Below are positions 6,259 to 11,488 of a DNA stretch of 11,488 nt, in pieces. The notes below the pieces were generated by a model, which made no database searches, had not been told where the DNA came from, and saw only the letters and a list, made by a program, of their open reading frames with translations. The number at the start of each line of letters is the position of its first letter. Position 1 is the stretch's first letter. A program made the translations under genes and the position numbers. Source of the stretch: Anaerolinea thermophila (GTDB taxonomy: Bacteria > Chloroflexota > Anaerolineae > Anaerolineales > Villigracilaceae); contig DYLB01000057.1 in assembly GCA_020722305.1 (NCBI GenBank), positions 1 through 11,488 of the forward strand, given 5' to 3'.

Positions 6259-7772
6259 GGTTTATCCTCTCGGAGGCGGAGTCCAGCGACTCCTGTCGTT
6301 TGGGTTCCAATCTCAGGAGATTTTGGAACCCGATGGTTCGAAATGGTCTGCATCGCGACGAGCAACCCGGCAACCAGCCACAGGGCCTGCACCTGGGTGC
6401 GCGAGTCGAAGATTTCGACCAGCATGTGCGACATCTGACCGATGACGCCGGCCATGATTCCCAGGGCCAACGGTGACAGGAGCGCGTCGTTGCGCTGCCA
6501 GAGCGTCCAGCCGCGGCGGATGGTGGCGATCAGGAACCACAGGAAGGCGGCGATCCCGCCGATGCCGGTCTCGGCCCAGACCAGCAGGTACTTGTTGTGG
6601 ACGGTGTAGATGAACTCCCCGGTCAGGCCGGGCAGCAGGTAATTGCGGATGTTGATGGCGTAATTGTTGGCCCCGATGCCCAGGAGCGGGTTGTCGGCGA
6701 TCATGTTGAAGGCGATCTGCATCAGGTGGATGCGCGCCAGGGCCGCGTCCGTGCGCCCGCCGGTGAACTGGGCCAGGAAAACGTCGTCGAAGAGCAGCAG
6801 CACGATCCCGGCGGCGGTGACCAGGGCAATCGGGACCGAGACCGGCAGTTTGCCGCGCCAAGTGGCAACCAGGACGAAGATCGCCATCGAAAGGGCCATG
6901 GCAATCCAGCCGCCGCGTGAAAGGGTCAACCCCAGGCCGATCAGCCCCAGTCCAAAAGCGGCCAGGGCCAGCAGTTTGTAGGTTTTGCGCAAGTGCGTGA
7001 ACAGGATGCTGAAGGCTGGGGCGATGAGCAGGCTCAGGTATCCGGCTGCGACGTTGGGTGATCCCAGCGTCCCGGCGGCGCGCCGCCCCTCGTCGGTCCA
7101 GACGACGGTCACGATCCCGCCAAAGTTGATTTGCAGGCCGAAGAAGATCTGGCCGATCATGATCAGTCCCTCGAAGATGAGTCCTGCCAGCAGGAGCAGG
7201 ATGATGAAGACGATCTCCTCGCGTTCGCGGACGGCGGTGGCGATGTACAAATACAACAAATACAGTTGCGCCAGGAAAAAGACCTGGTACAACGCGCCCA
7301 GGGTGTAGCGGGCGACGAAGACCGACAGGCACACGAAGAGCATGTACAGGGTCAGGGGCAGGTTTTCGCGGAGCAAAATCCTGGGCTGGCTGCCTGGTTT
7401 GGCCAACTCTTGCAAGATGTAGAGCACGTACAGCCCCGCCAGCGCAGCGGAGGTGAGCGCCACCATCCAGCCCAGGCGCATGCCCAGCGGGGGGGATTCG
7501 ATCTGGACGCCGAAGTAGATGTCCCAACGCAGGGGGATGTCAATCAGGATCGTAGCCAGCAGGATTTTCTTGAGGTTGCCGACCACCATGATGCCAAAGG
7601 CTGCGATGATGGCGACGACGATCAGGAAGCCCCACTCGGTCGGGATCTTGTAAAAATACAAGACGAATACGCCCAGTACCAGGGCTGTGCCGGCTGCCAA
7701 TCCCCACTGGAGCCAGGAAGCGTAGGGCAGGTTCTTGACCCGCCAGGAGAGGCTACGGCGCTGTGTTGTCAT
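6255..7772 (-). CDS. O-antigen polymerase/ligase family membrane protein (Wzy_C type)
   Basis: A 505-residue protein with about 13-14 membrane segments. It carries the Wzy/WaaL signature: RAAGTLGSPN (231-240), SRGG (285-288), a large outer loop with FTGGRTDAALARI (336-348) and DNPLLGIGANNY (360-371), then VHNKYLLVWAETG (391-403) with the His392-Asn393 pair before the last bundle. Family members join undecaprenyl-linked glycans outside the membrane, either polymerising repeat units (Wzy) or ligating them to another acceptor. Next to Wzx and a Wzz-like protein, polymerase is the better guess. The ATG at 7772 lies 20 bases inside the previous gene, with a weak GAGA six bases upstream. The end is odd: after the last helix the cytoplasmic tail (about 481-505) is encoded by two hairpin-forming repeats (6302-6331 and 6278-6293), and the end of the gene holds the ribosome site for wzx. 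Confidence 0.92.
   Translation of the reverse strand: MTTQRRSLSWRVKNLPYASWLQWGLAAGTALVLGVFVLYFYKIPTEWGFLIVVAIIAAFGIMVVGNLKKILLATILIDIPLRWDIYFGVQIESPPLGMRLGWMVALTSAALAGLYVLYILQELAKPGSQPRILLRENLPLTLYMLFVCLSVFVARYTLGALYQVFFLAQLYLLYLYIATAVREREEIVFIILLLLAGLIFEGLIMIGQIFFGLQINFGGIVTVVWTDEGRRAAGTLGSPNVAAGYLSLLIAPAFSILFTHLRKTYKLLALAAFGLGLIGLGLTLSRGGWIAMALSMAIFVLVATWRGKLPVSVPIALVTAAGIVLLLFDDVFLAQFTGGRTDAALARIHLMQIAFNMIADNPLLGIGANNYAINIRNYLLPGLTGEFIYTVHNKYLLVWAETGIGGIAAFLWFLIATIRRGWTLWQRNDALLSPLALGIMAGVIGQMSHMLVEIFDSRTQVQALWLVAGLLVAMQTISNHRVPKSPEIGTQTTGVAGLRLREDKP
6266..6270 (-). promoter_or_regulatory. Ribosome binding site supporting the TTG start of wzx
   Basis: AGAGG (6270-6266 on the minus strand) is seven bases upstream of the TTG at 6258. 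It lies inside the last codons of the polymerase gene, and the only hairpin nearby (6278-6293) is just upstream and would leave the site exposed. Confidence 0.65.
6278..6293. repeat. Short inverted repeat at the 3' end of the polymerase gene
   Basis: GGAGTC (6278-6283) and GACTCC (6288-6293) form a perfect six-base stem with a four-base loop CAGC. It lies eight bases from copy B of the 30-base palindrome and shares the GGAGTC/GACTCC core with copy A at 1841-1870. It may be part of the same composite repeat, or chance; six bases alone is weak. Confidence 0.45.
6302..6331. repeat. 30-base intragenic palindromic element (copy B)
   Basis: Arms GGGTTCCAA (6302-6310) and TTGGAACCC (6323-6331) are perfect nine-base reverse complements, and the interior holds TCTC/GAGA, which can add pairs beyond a small bulge. 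It is inside the polymerase gene and translated as R-V-P-K-S-P-E-I-G-T-Q. It has the same length and codon phase as copy A (1841-1870), and 18 of 30 positions are identical on the minus strand; paired differences preserve the stem. Confidence 0.8.
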
Positions 7773-9732
7773 AGACGATCTCGATCCGGGCCGACTGCCC
7801 GGCAGGGATGAGGATATCCAGGCTCAGGATGCCGTCGCGTACCTGGTAGGGGAATTCGTGGCCGTTGACCGTCAGGCGGGCGATTGGCACGTTCAGGGTC
7901 TCGGGCTTGGTCACGTGATAGGCCAGGGGGAATGTCTCATCGTTTTCCAGGATGATCTCCCGGCTGTAAATGCGGACATCCCGGCTGCCGTCGTCGTTCA
8001 ACTTTTCCAGGTACAGGTGGTGGAGGATGTCGCCCAGGCTGGCCCATTCGACCCCGCCCGGCAGTTGGTTCAACTCGTCGGCGATGGGGTTGAAGGCGTC
8101 CATTTCGCCGGGGAACAGCCCTTCGCTGAACGGATAGGTGTAGAAGAGGGCCGGCCTGTCAATGAACAGGTCCATCAGCGACATGAGCAGGTAGGGCTGG
8201 TAGGCCTGAGTCTCGGCCGGCAGGCGGCGGGTCAGGATGGGGAAGTTGCCGTAGTCCATCACAGCCGGGAACATCCCGTAGTCAGGTGCGGTAGGCAGGG
8301 CCGCCCCCAGCGGGATGTCATCATCGGTAACGGCAGCCAGGTAATTGGTCCGCTTGAGATACGCCAGGGTCGGTTCGGGGCTGATCCCGAAGGGGAAGAT
8401 CATCACCTTGTCGTAGGGTACCAGGGTCAGGCTGCGGTGCATTTCCATCCGGGCCATGCCTTCGAGGATGTCCCACTCCTGTTCCTCGAAAGGCCGGGCC
8501 GGAAGGATGCTGGCAATGCTGCGGTCTATCTCCGCATCGGTGTAGTAATAGAATTCGTAGCCGTCGGCATTGTTGCCGTATTGCACCAGGGAGAAATAAT
8601 CCGGGTTGGTGACGAACATGGCGATCACGTGCGGGGCCGAAAGCTCCCAATAGGCCGGGATCAGCGCCACAGTGGTGTGGTAGTTATGCACCTTCATGAA
8701 ATAGAGCAAGGCAGTGTAATTGATGCCTTGAGCCGATTCGGTCAATACCCCCCTATCTATGGTCAGGTTGGCGTAGTTCTTCGGGTTGTGCCAGGTTTCG
8801 TCGCTGAAGGCGTAGCGCAGGGTCATCATCAAGGGCATGATCTGGGTGAATCGGGCGGCGCTGTAAACCATCTCCCGCATGGGTATTTGGTCGAGGTTGT
8901 TGCTGTCTTCACCTGCGTCAAGGAAGATTGAACCGGATTGGGACCTGAGCTCGGCGAAAACCACGTACTCGCCGCCGGAGGTATCCTGGGAGGTGATCAG
9001 GTTGGTGATCCGAGATTCGTCGGCGACGATCAGGCCGTAGGAGGGGGAGGAGGTGGTCTGGGCGGCGAGGACGGTTTGCCCGCTGAATTCCCGCGTGACC
9101 TCGGGCCTGTCCGCGGCGATTCTCCAGTCCTTGTCCAAATCTTCGACCTGCTGCGCGCCGCTGACAGCGCCCTCCGTCAAAGTGGAAATCAACAGGCTGT
9201 TGACAGATGGTTCGATCTTGGAGATGAACAGGCTCGTCTGGCCCGAAGCGACCAGGCTCTTGAGCAGGTTGAGTTCCTCGGCGGTGAACAGGTTCCTCCC
9301 CTGGCGGAGCAGGCTCGCGTCCAAGCCGATTAGTTTGAAAACCTGACCGTTGCCGTCACGCAAACGAGCGTCGGTCAGGCCGGTCGAATCCATTGAAATT
9401 TTCTGGCAGCCCAGGCCGTAATAAGCCGCCATGGAACAAAAGTTGACCGAGAAATTCGACGGCAGGATTTCGCTGTAAAGCAGGAGCACGTCTTCGAGGT
9501 CCGCACCGGCCGGGGCGGCCGGCTCCAGGGGCGTCCCGCCCGGCTGGACGGAGGCTGTCGGCAGTATATCCACTACGGAAGTCGCCGGCGCAACAGTGAC
9601 CTCCGGTGAGGCCGCCGCCTGCGGGTTCGACGCCGAAGCCTGACCCAGGGGATTCCCGCTCAAGCCCAGGATCAACCCCAGCCCAAGAACAATTGACAGG
9701 ATTATTGCAATGATCCATTCAACTTTTTTCAT
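7753..9732 (-). CDS. Membrane-anchored extracytoplasmic protein with a degenerate NodB/polysaccharide-deacetylase-like region
   Basis: A 659-residue protein. Residues 5-26 form one N-terminal membrane segment (signal anchor or uncleaved signal), followed by a low-complexity Ala/Pro/Thr-rich linker to about 78, so the bulk is outside the cytoplasmic membrane. Residues about 80-275 look like an alpha/beta domain (DVLLLYSEILPSNF, then VFKLIGLDAS and TSLFISKIEP), perhaps amidotransferase-like. Residues about 318-470 resemble the NodB barrel: LTIDRG (323-328) in place of TFDDG, TTVALIPAYWE (353-363), QYGNNADGYEF (384-394) where the metal-binding histidines would be, and IFPFGISPEP (445-454). A beta-rich C-terminal domain spans about 585-656. 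The usual metal ligands are not obvious, so it may bind glycan or use another chemistry. The ATG at 9732 has only a weak ribosome site (GGA, eight bases). It heads the coupled operon. The NodB link is by motif shape only. Confidence 0.72.
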   Translation of the reverse strand: MKKVEWIIAIILSIVLGLGLILGLSGNPLGQASASNPQAAASPEVTVAPATSVVDILPTASVQPGGTPLEPAAPAGADLEDVLLLYSEILPSNFSVNFCSMAAYYGLGCQKISMDSTGLTDARLRDGNGQVFKLIGLDASLLRQGRNLFTAEELNLLKSLVASGQTSLFISKIEPSVNSLLISTLTEGAVSGAQQVEDLDKDWRIAADRPEVTREFSGQTVLAAQTTSSPSYGLIVADESRITNLITSQDTSGGEYVVFAELRSQSGSIFLDAGEDSNNLDQIPMREMVYSAARFTQIMPLMMTLRYAFSDETWHNPKNYANLTIDRGVLTESAQGINYTALLYFMKVHNYHTTVALIPAYWELSAPHVIAMFVTNPDYFSLVQYGNNADGYEFYYYTDAEIDRSIASILPARPFEEQEWDILEGMARMEMHRSLTLVPYDKVMIFPFGISPEPTLAYLKRTNYLAAVTDDDIPLGAALPTAPDYGMFPAVMDYGNFPILTRRLPAETQAYQPYLLMSLMDLFIDRPALFYTYPFSEGLFPGEMDAFNPIADELNQLPGGVEWASLGDILHHLYLEKLNDDGSRDVRIYSREIILENDETFPLAYHVTKPETLNVPIARLTVNGHEFPYQVRDGILSLDILIPAGQSARIEIVYDNTAP

Positions 9733-9787
9733 CGGTCGTATCCGCTATTCCTGTGCGCCAACATGCAAAAGATGAATCGATTCTGTG

Positions 9788-9827
9788 GGGCGGATTACCA
9801 ATGCGTGCCACGCAGTGGTATCCGCCC
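9788..9827. repeat. Long imperfect inverted repeat in the intergenic gap
   Basis: Left arm 9788-9805 (GGGCGGATTACCAATGCG) and right arm 9811-9827 (CGCAGTGGTATCCGCCC) pair through 16 base pairs, with one bulged base and one mismatch; the spacer is five bases. It is the strongest hairpin of the gap. Size and imperfect symmetry fit a REP-like or small non-autonomous palindromic element. Confidence 0.75.
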
Positions 9828-9856
9828 GCCTTGTATCGAATTACTCTCGAAAATCA

Positions 9857-9870
9857 CTCGCAGCCGCGAG
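9857..9870. repeat. Short inverted repeat CTCGC/GCGAG
   Basis: CTCGC (9857-9861) and GCGAG (9866-9870) form a five-base stem with loop AGCC. On the plus strand a GTTTTTG tract follows, giving a terminator-like look, but no plus-strand gene precedes it. On the minus strand the stem is followed by TGATTTTC, a poor U-tract. Confidence 0.5.
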
Positions 9871-9904
9871 GTTTTTGTAGCACGAGATTTACATCGCCTT
9901 TGGT

Positions 9905-9923
9905 TGCGGAGTGGAATTCCGCA
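9905..9923. repeat. Inverted repeat TGCGGA/TCCGCA
   Basis: TGCGGA (9905-9910) and TCCGCA (9918-9923) are perfect six-base arms with a seven-base spacer; the flanking GGT and CC can extend the stem with one unpaired base. The spacer overlaps a GGAATTCC palindrome. It is directly followed by the next inverted repeat. Confidence 0.55.
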
Positions 9924-9926
9924 CCA

Positions 9927-9943
9927 TGAAGCCGGAGGCTTCA
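9927..9943. repeat. Inverted repeat TGAAGCC/GGCTTCA
   Basis: TGAAGCC (9927-9933) and GGCTTCA (9937-9943) are perfect seven-base arms around a three-base loop GGA, a compact and stable hairpin. No T-tract follows on either strand, so it is more likely a repeat element than a terminator. It lies 34 bases beyond the stop codon of the Wzz-like gene. Confidence 0.6.
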
Positions 9944-9977
9944 GCCTAAAACCGGCAAGCTGCGCGTCCTGTCTCTT

Positions 9978-11453
9978 TTACTGAACCGCCCGGTTGAGGA
10001 CGGTGCCCAAAACCCTGGAGGGCAGGTTGGCGGTCTGCTTCAGGGTATCGCGGAGCGCCTCCCCGTTTGTTTTCCCGGCCCTGGCGACGACGAGGATCCC
10101 GTCCACCATTTCTGCCAGCAGGGCTGTGCCTGCGGAGGTCAGGAGCGGGGCCGAATCGATCAGGACCACCTCGAAATTCGTGGGCAGGTAGTTCAGCAAC
10201 GTCCTGAGGGCAGGGGCCAATTCCCAAAAGTCCCGGTCTTTTTCGTCTGCTCCACGGGTCAGCACCTTGACCGTTGGGTTCTGGATCTCCTGAACAGCTT
10301 TGCTGAAACTGCTCTGTTCGGTCAACACGTCGGTCAGCCCCGTCTCGTTGGGGATGTCGAAGAGGGTATGTACTTGGGGGAAGTCCAGGTTGCAGTCCAC
10401 GAGGGCCACCTTTTTCCCGGCGTGGGCGATTGCCAGCGCCAAGTCGGCCGCGATGGTGGAGGTCCCCACTTTGTCGCCGGTTCCGGTGACCAGGATCGTG
10501 CGAGGTTCATCCGGGTTGTTCGCGGCCAAAAGGTTCATGCGCAGGCGGCGGAAGGCCTCCCGGAACATGGGATCGTCGTTTGCGGTGATGAGCAGCCGCT
10601 CGCCTTTTTCATTCGGGATTTCGCCGATATTGGGAATCCCCGACCATTTCTCAGCCTCCTGGGCAAAATAGATGGTGGTATCGAAGTAATTGAACAGGAA
10701 AGCCAGCCCAACCCCGGCGACCAGGCTCAACACGAAGCCAAGCCCGAAATTGATCAACAGGTTGGGCCTGGCGGGCGCCTCCGGGGTTTTAGCCGGTTCG
10801 ATGATCGTGATGGTGTTGGCCCGGATCTGTTCCTGCAACCGGGCTTCCTCATATTGTTTCAGGAGCGCGGCATAGGTCTCGTTCTTCAATTCCACAACCT
10901 GGCTGGCAGCCGCGATGCGTTCCGTCTCGTGCGGAGATTGGGCGACCAACTGCTCGTACTCGCTGCGGGCTTGCTCCAATTCGGCTCCCAGCTGGGCCAC
11001 CTGTTCGGCCAGGATTTCCTTGGTGCTCTTGCCACCGCCGGTGTAGAGTTCCTTGCTCTGGATAATCAGGACTTCGGCCAGGGTATTGGCGATGTTCTGC
11101 GCCCTCACCGGATCGGGATCCTCGGCGGTGACCCGGATAAGCTCCGTGTTGACGATGATCTCGACCTGGACCTCGGGCTGAGTCTCCAGCCCCAGCTTTT
11201 GACTCACCTCGTCCAGCACCGGCCCGCTCACGGCAAGCATCGTGTAGGTGTTGAGCAGGCGGTCGTTGTAGATGAAATCGGTGTAGCTCAACGAACCCCC
11301 CGATGAGGCCGCGACACGCAGGATGGTGGTGGCCGCGTAGACAGGCGGGGAGACGAAAGTCCCAATGCTTACGATCCCCATTGTGATGAGAACCATGGTG
11401 AGAATCAGCCTTTTTTTTCTCCAAAGGATCGTCAGGTAAGGTTTGAGTTCCAT
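9978..11453 (-). CDS. Wzz-like chain-length regulator fused to a BY-kinase-like domain (P-loop lysine missing)
   Basis: A 491-residue inner-membrane protein of the polysaccharide co-polymerase 2 type. Membrane segment 1 is about 15-34, an extracytoplasmic Wzz domain follows with a coiled-coil stretch about 145-210, then a proline-containing stretch EPAKTPEAPARP (219-230) and membrane segment 2 at about 232-256. The C-terminal domain (about 290-491) resembles bacterial tyrosine kinases: FREAFRRLRMNL (297-308), GTGDKVGTST (324-333) at Walker A, VALVDCNLDFP (349-359) at Walker A', and VVLIDSAPLL (429-438) at Walker B. The Walker A position normally GKST reads GTST, so the catalytic lysine is Thr331, and the C-terminus has no tyrosine cluster. 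It probably sets chain length without normal autophosphorylation. The ATG at 11453 is chosen because AGGA lies nine bases upstream; a TTG at 11471 would add six residues but has no ribosome site. Confidence 0.9.
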   Translation of the reverse strand: MELKPYLTILWRKKRLILTMVLITMGIVSIGTFVSPPVYAATTILRVAASSGGSLSYTDFIYNDRLLNTYTMLAVSGPVLDEVSQKLGLETQPEVQVEIIVNTELIRVTAEDPDPVRAQNIANTLAEVLIIQSKELYTGGGKSTKEILAEQVAQLGAELEQARSEYEQLVAQSPHETERIAAASQVVELKNETYAALLKQYEEARLQEQIRANTITIIEPAKTPEAPARPNLLINFGLGFVLSLVAGVGLAFLFNYFDTTIYFAQEAEKWSGIPNIGEIPNEKGERLLITANDDPMFREAFRRLRMNLLAANNPDEPRTILVTGTGDKVGTSTIAADLALAIAHAGKKVALVDCNLDFPQVHTLFDIPNETGLTDVLTEQSSFSKAVQEIQNPTVKVLTRGADEKDRDFWELAPALRTLLNYLPTNFEVVLIDSAPLLTSAGTALLAEMVDGILVVARAGKTNGEALRDTLKQTANLPSRVLGTVLNRAVQ

Positions 11454-11462
11454 AAAGATTTG

Positions 11463-11466
11463 TCCT
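11463..11466 (-). promoter_or_regulatory. Ribosome binding site of the Wzz-like gene
   Basis: AGGA (11466-11463 on the minus strand) lies nine bases before the ATG at 11453. It favours this start over the TTG at 11471, which has a C-rich upstream sequence. Confidence 0.5.
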
Positions 11467-11488
11467 GTCAACAGCCGGGAGAATTAAC

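Larger units (their letters stand above)
9733..9977. other. 245-base non-coding gap carrying several hairpin-forming repeats
   Basis: No reading frame with a credible start is seen on either strand. The gap holds at least four inverted repeats (9788-9827, 9857-9870, 9905-9923, 9927-9943) and a perfect ten-base palindrome GAATCGATTC at 9774-9783. The promoter for the seven-gene operon may lie here, but I find no convincing -35/-10 pair on the minus strand. No terminator with a U-tract is visible after the Wzz-like gene, so read-through from it is possible. Confidence 0.65.

Noticed and set aside
4778..6373. Upstream extension of the variant glycosyltransferase frame into the flippase gene
   Set aside because: The added about 530 residues are Arg/Pro/His-rich and lack any family feature, while a clear ATG with GGAG at the right spacing occurs at 4777.
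9774..9783. Perfect palindrome GAATCGATTC as a regulator operator
   Set aside because: It is about 40 bases upstream of the ATG at 9732 and could be an operator, but there is no second copy, no promoter to overlap and no regulator gene in the window.
9857..9876. Rho-independent terminator on the plus strand (stem CTCGC/GCGAG followed by GTTTTTG)
   Set aside because: The stem is only five base pairs, the T-tract is short, and there is no plus-strand gene to end.
11454..11488. TTGACA (11471-11466 on the minus strand) as a -35 promoter box
   Set aside because: No acceptable -10 sequence lies 16-18 bases downstream; that position falls inside the coding region. It more likely is chance sequence around the ribosome site.
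1..11488. CRISPR arrays, tRNA or rRNA genes, transposase or integrase genes
   Set aside because: I saw no regularly spaced direct repeats, no cloverleaf-like segments and no transposase or integrase motifs on either strand.

Overview
The window is a compact, GC-rich (roughly 60% by eye), single-direction bacterial gene cluster. All eight genes I can support lie on the minus strand, so transcription runs from right (11488) to left (1). The content is that of a Wzx/Wzy-type surface polysaccharide or exopolysaccharide locus: chain-length regulator/BY-kinase-like fusion, membrane-anchored secreted protein, Wzy-type polymerase or ligase, Wzx flippase, two GT4 glycosyltransferases, an alkaline-phosphatase-superfamily phosphodiesterase, and a nucleotidyltransferase-fold protein. 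The style (one-polypeptide Wzz/BY-kinase-like fusion, many small palindromic repeats, GTG/TTG starts, a 9-mer repeat of the CTTCGTG type downstream) makes me think of Chloroflexota, perhaps Anaerolineae. That is an impression from the sequence and not a search result (about 50% confidence).

Layout in transcription order: (1) 11453-9978, Wzz-like co-polymerase fused to a BY-kinase domain whose P-loop lysine is missing. (2) 9977-9733, a 245-base gap packed with hairpin-forming inverted repeats and no gene. (3) 9732-7753, large N-terminally anchored extracytoplasmic protein with a NodB-like region lacking the usual metal ligands. (4) 7772-6255, Wzy/WaaL-type membrane protein. (5) 6258-4780, Wzx flippase with a TTG start. 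(6) 4777-3596, GT4 glycosyltransferase. (7) 3556-2378, type I phosphodiesterase-like protein. (8) 2375-1182, predicted nucleotidyltransferase. (9) 1175-48, second GT4 glycosyltransferase. From 9732 leftwards the seven genes overlap or are spaced by at most 39 bases, so they almost certainly form one operon with translational coupling. The cluster seems to end at the left edge, where a degenerate tandem 9-mer repeat runs over the last stop codon.

How the genes plausibly work together: the two GT4 enzymes extend an undecaprenyl-linked oligosaccharide at the cytoplasmic face, Wzx flips it, Wzy polymerises it outside, and the Wzz-like protein sets chain length. The anchored NodB-like protein probably acts on or binds the polymer outside the membrane. 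The nucleotidyltransferase/phosphodiesterase pair, sandwiched between the two glycosyltransferases, is the least expected part and may put on, or take off, a phosphate-linked substituent. No initiating phosphoglycosyl transferase, sugar-nucleotide synthesis gene or outer-membrane exporter is in the window.

The most striking non-coding structure is a pair of 30-base palindromes inside two different genes (1841-1870 and 6302-6331). They have identical length, identical codon phase and paired base changes that keep the stem. They look like members of a mobile palindromic repeat family that tolerates in-frame insertion into protein genes.
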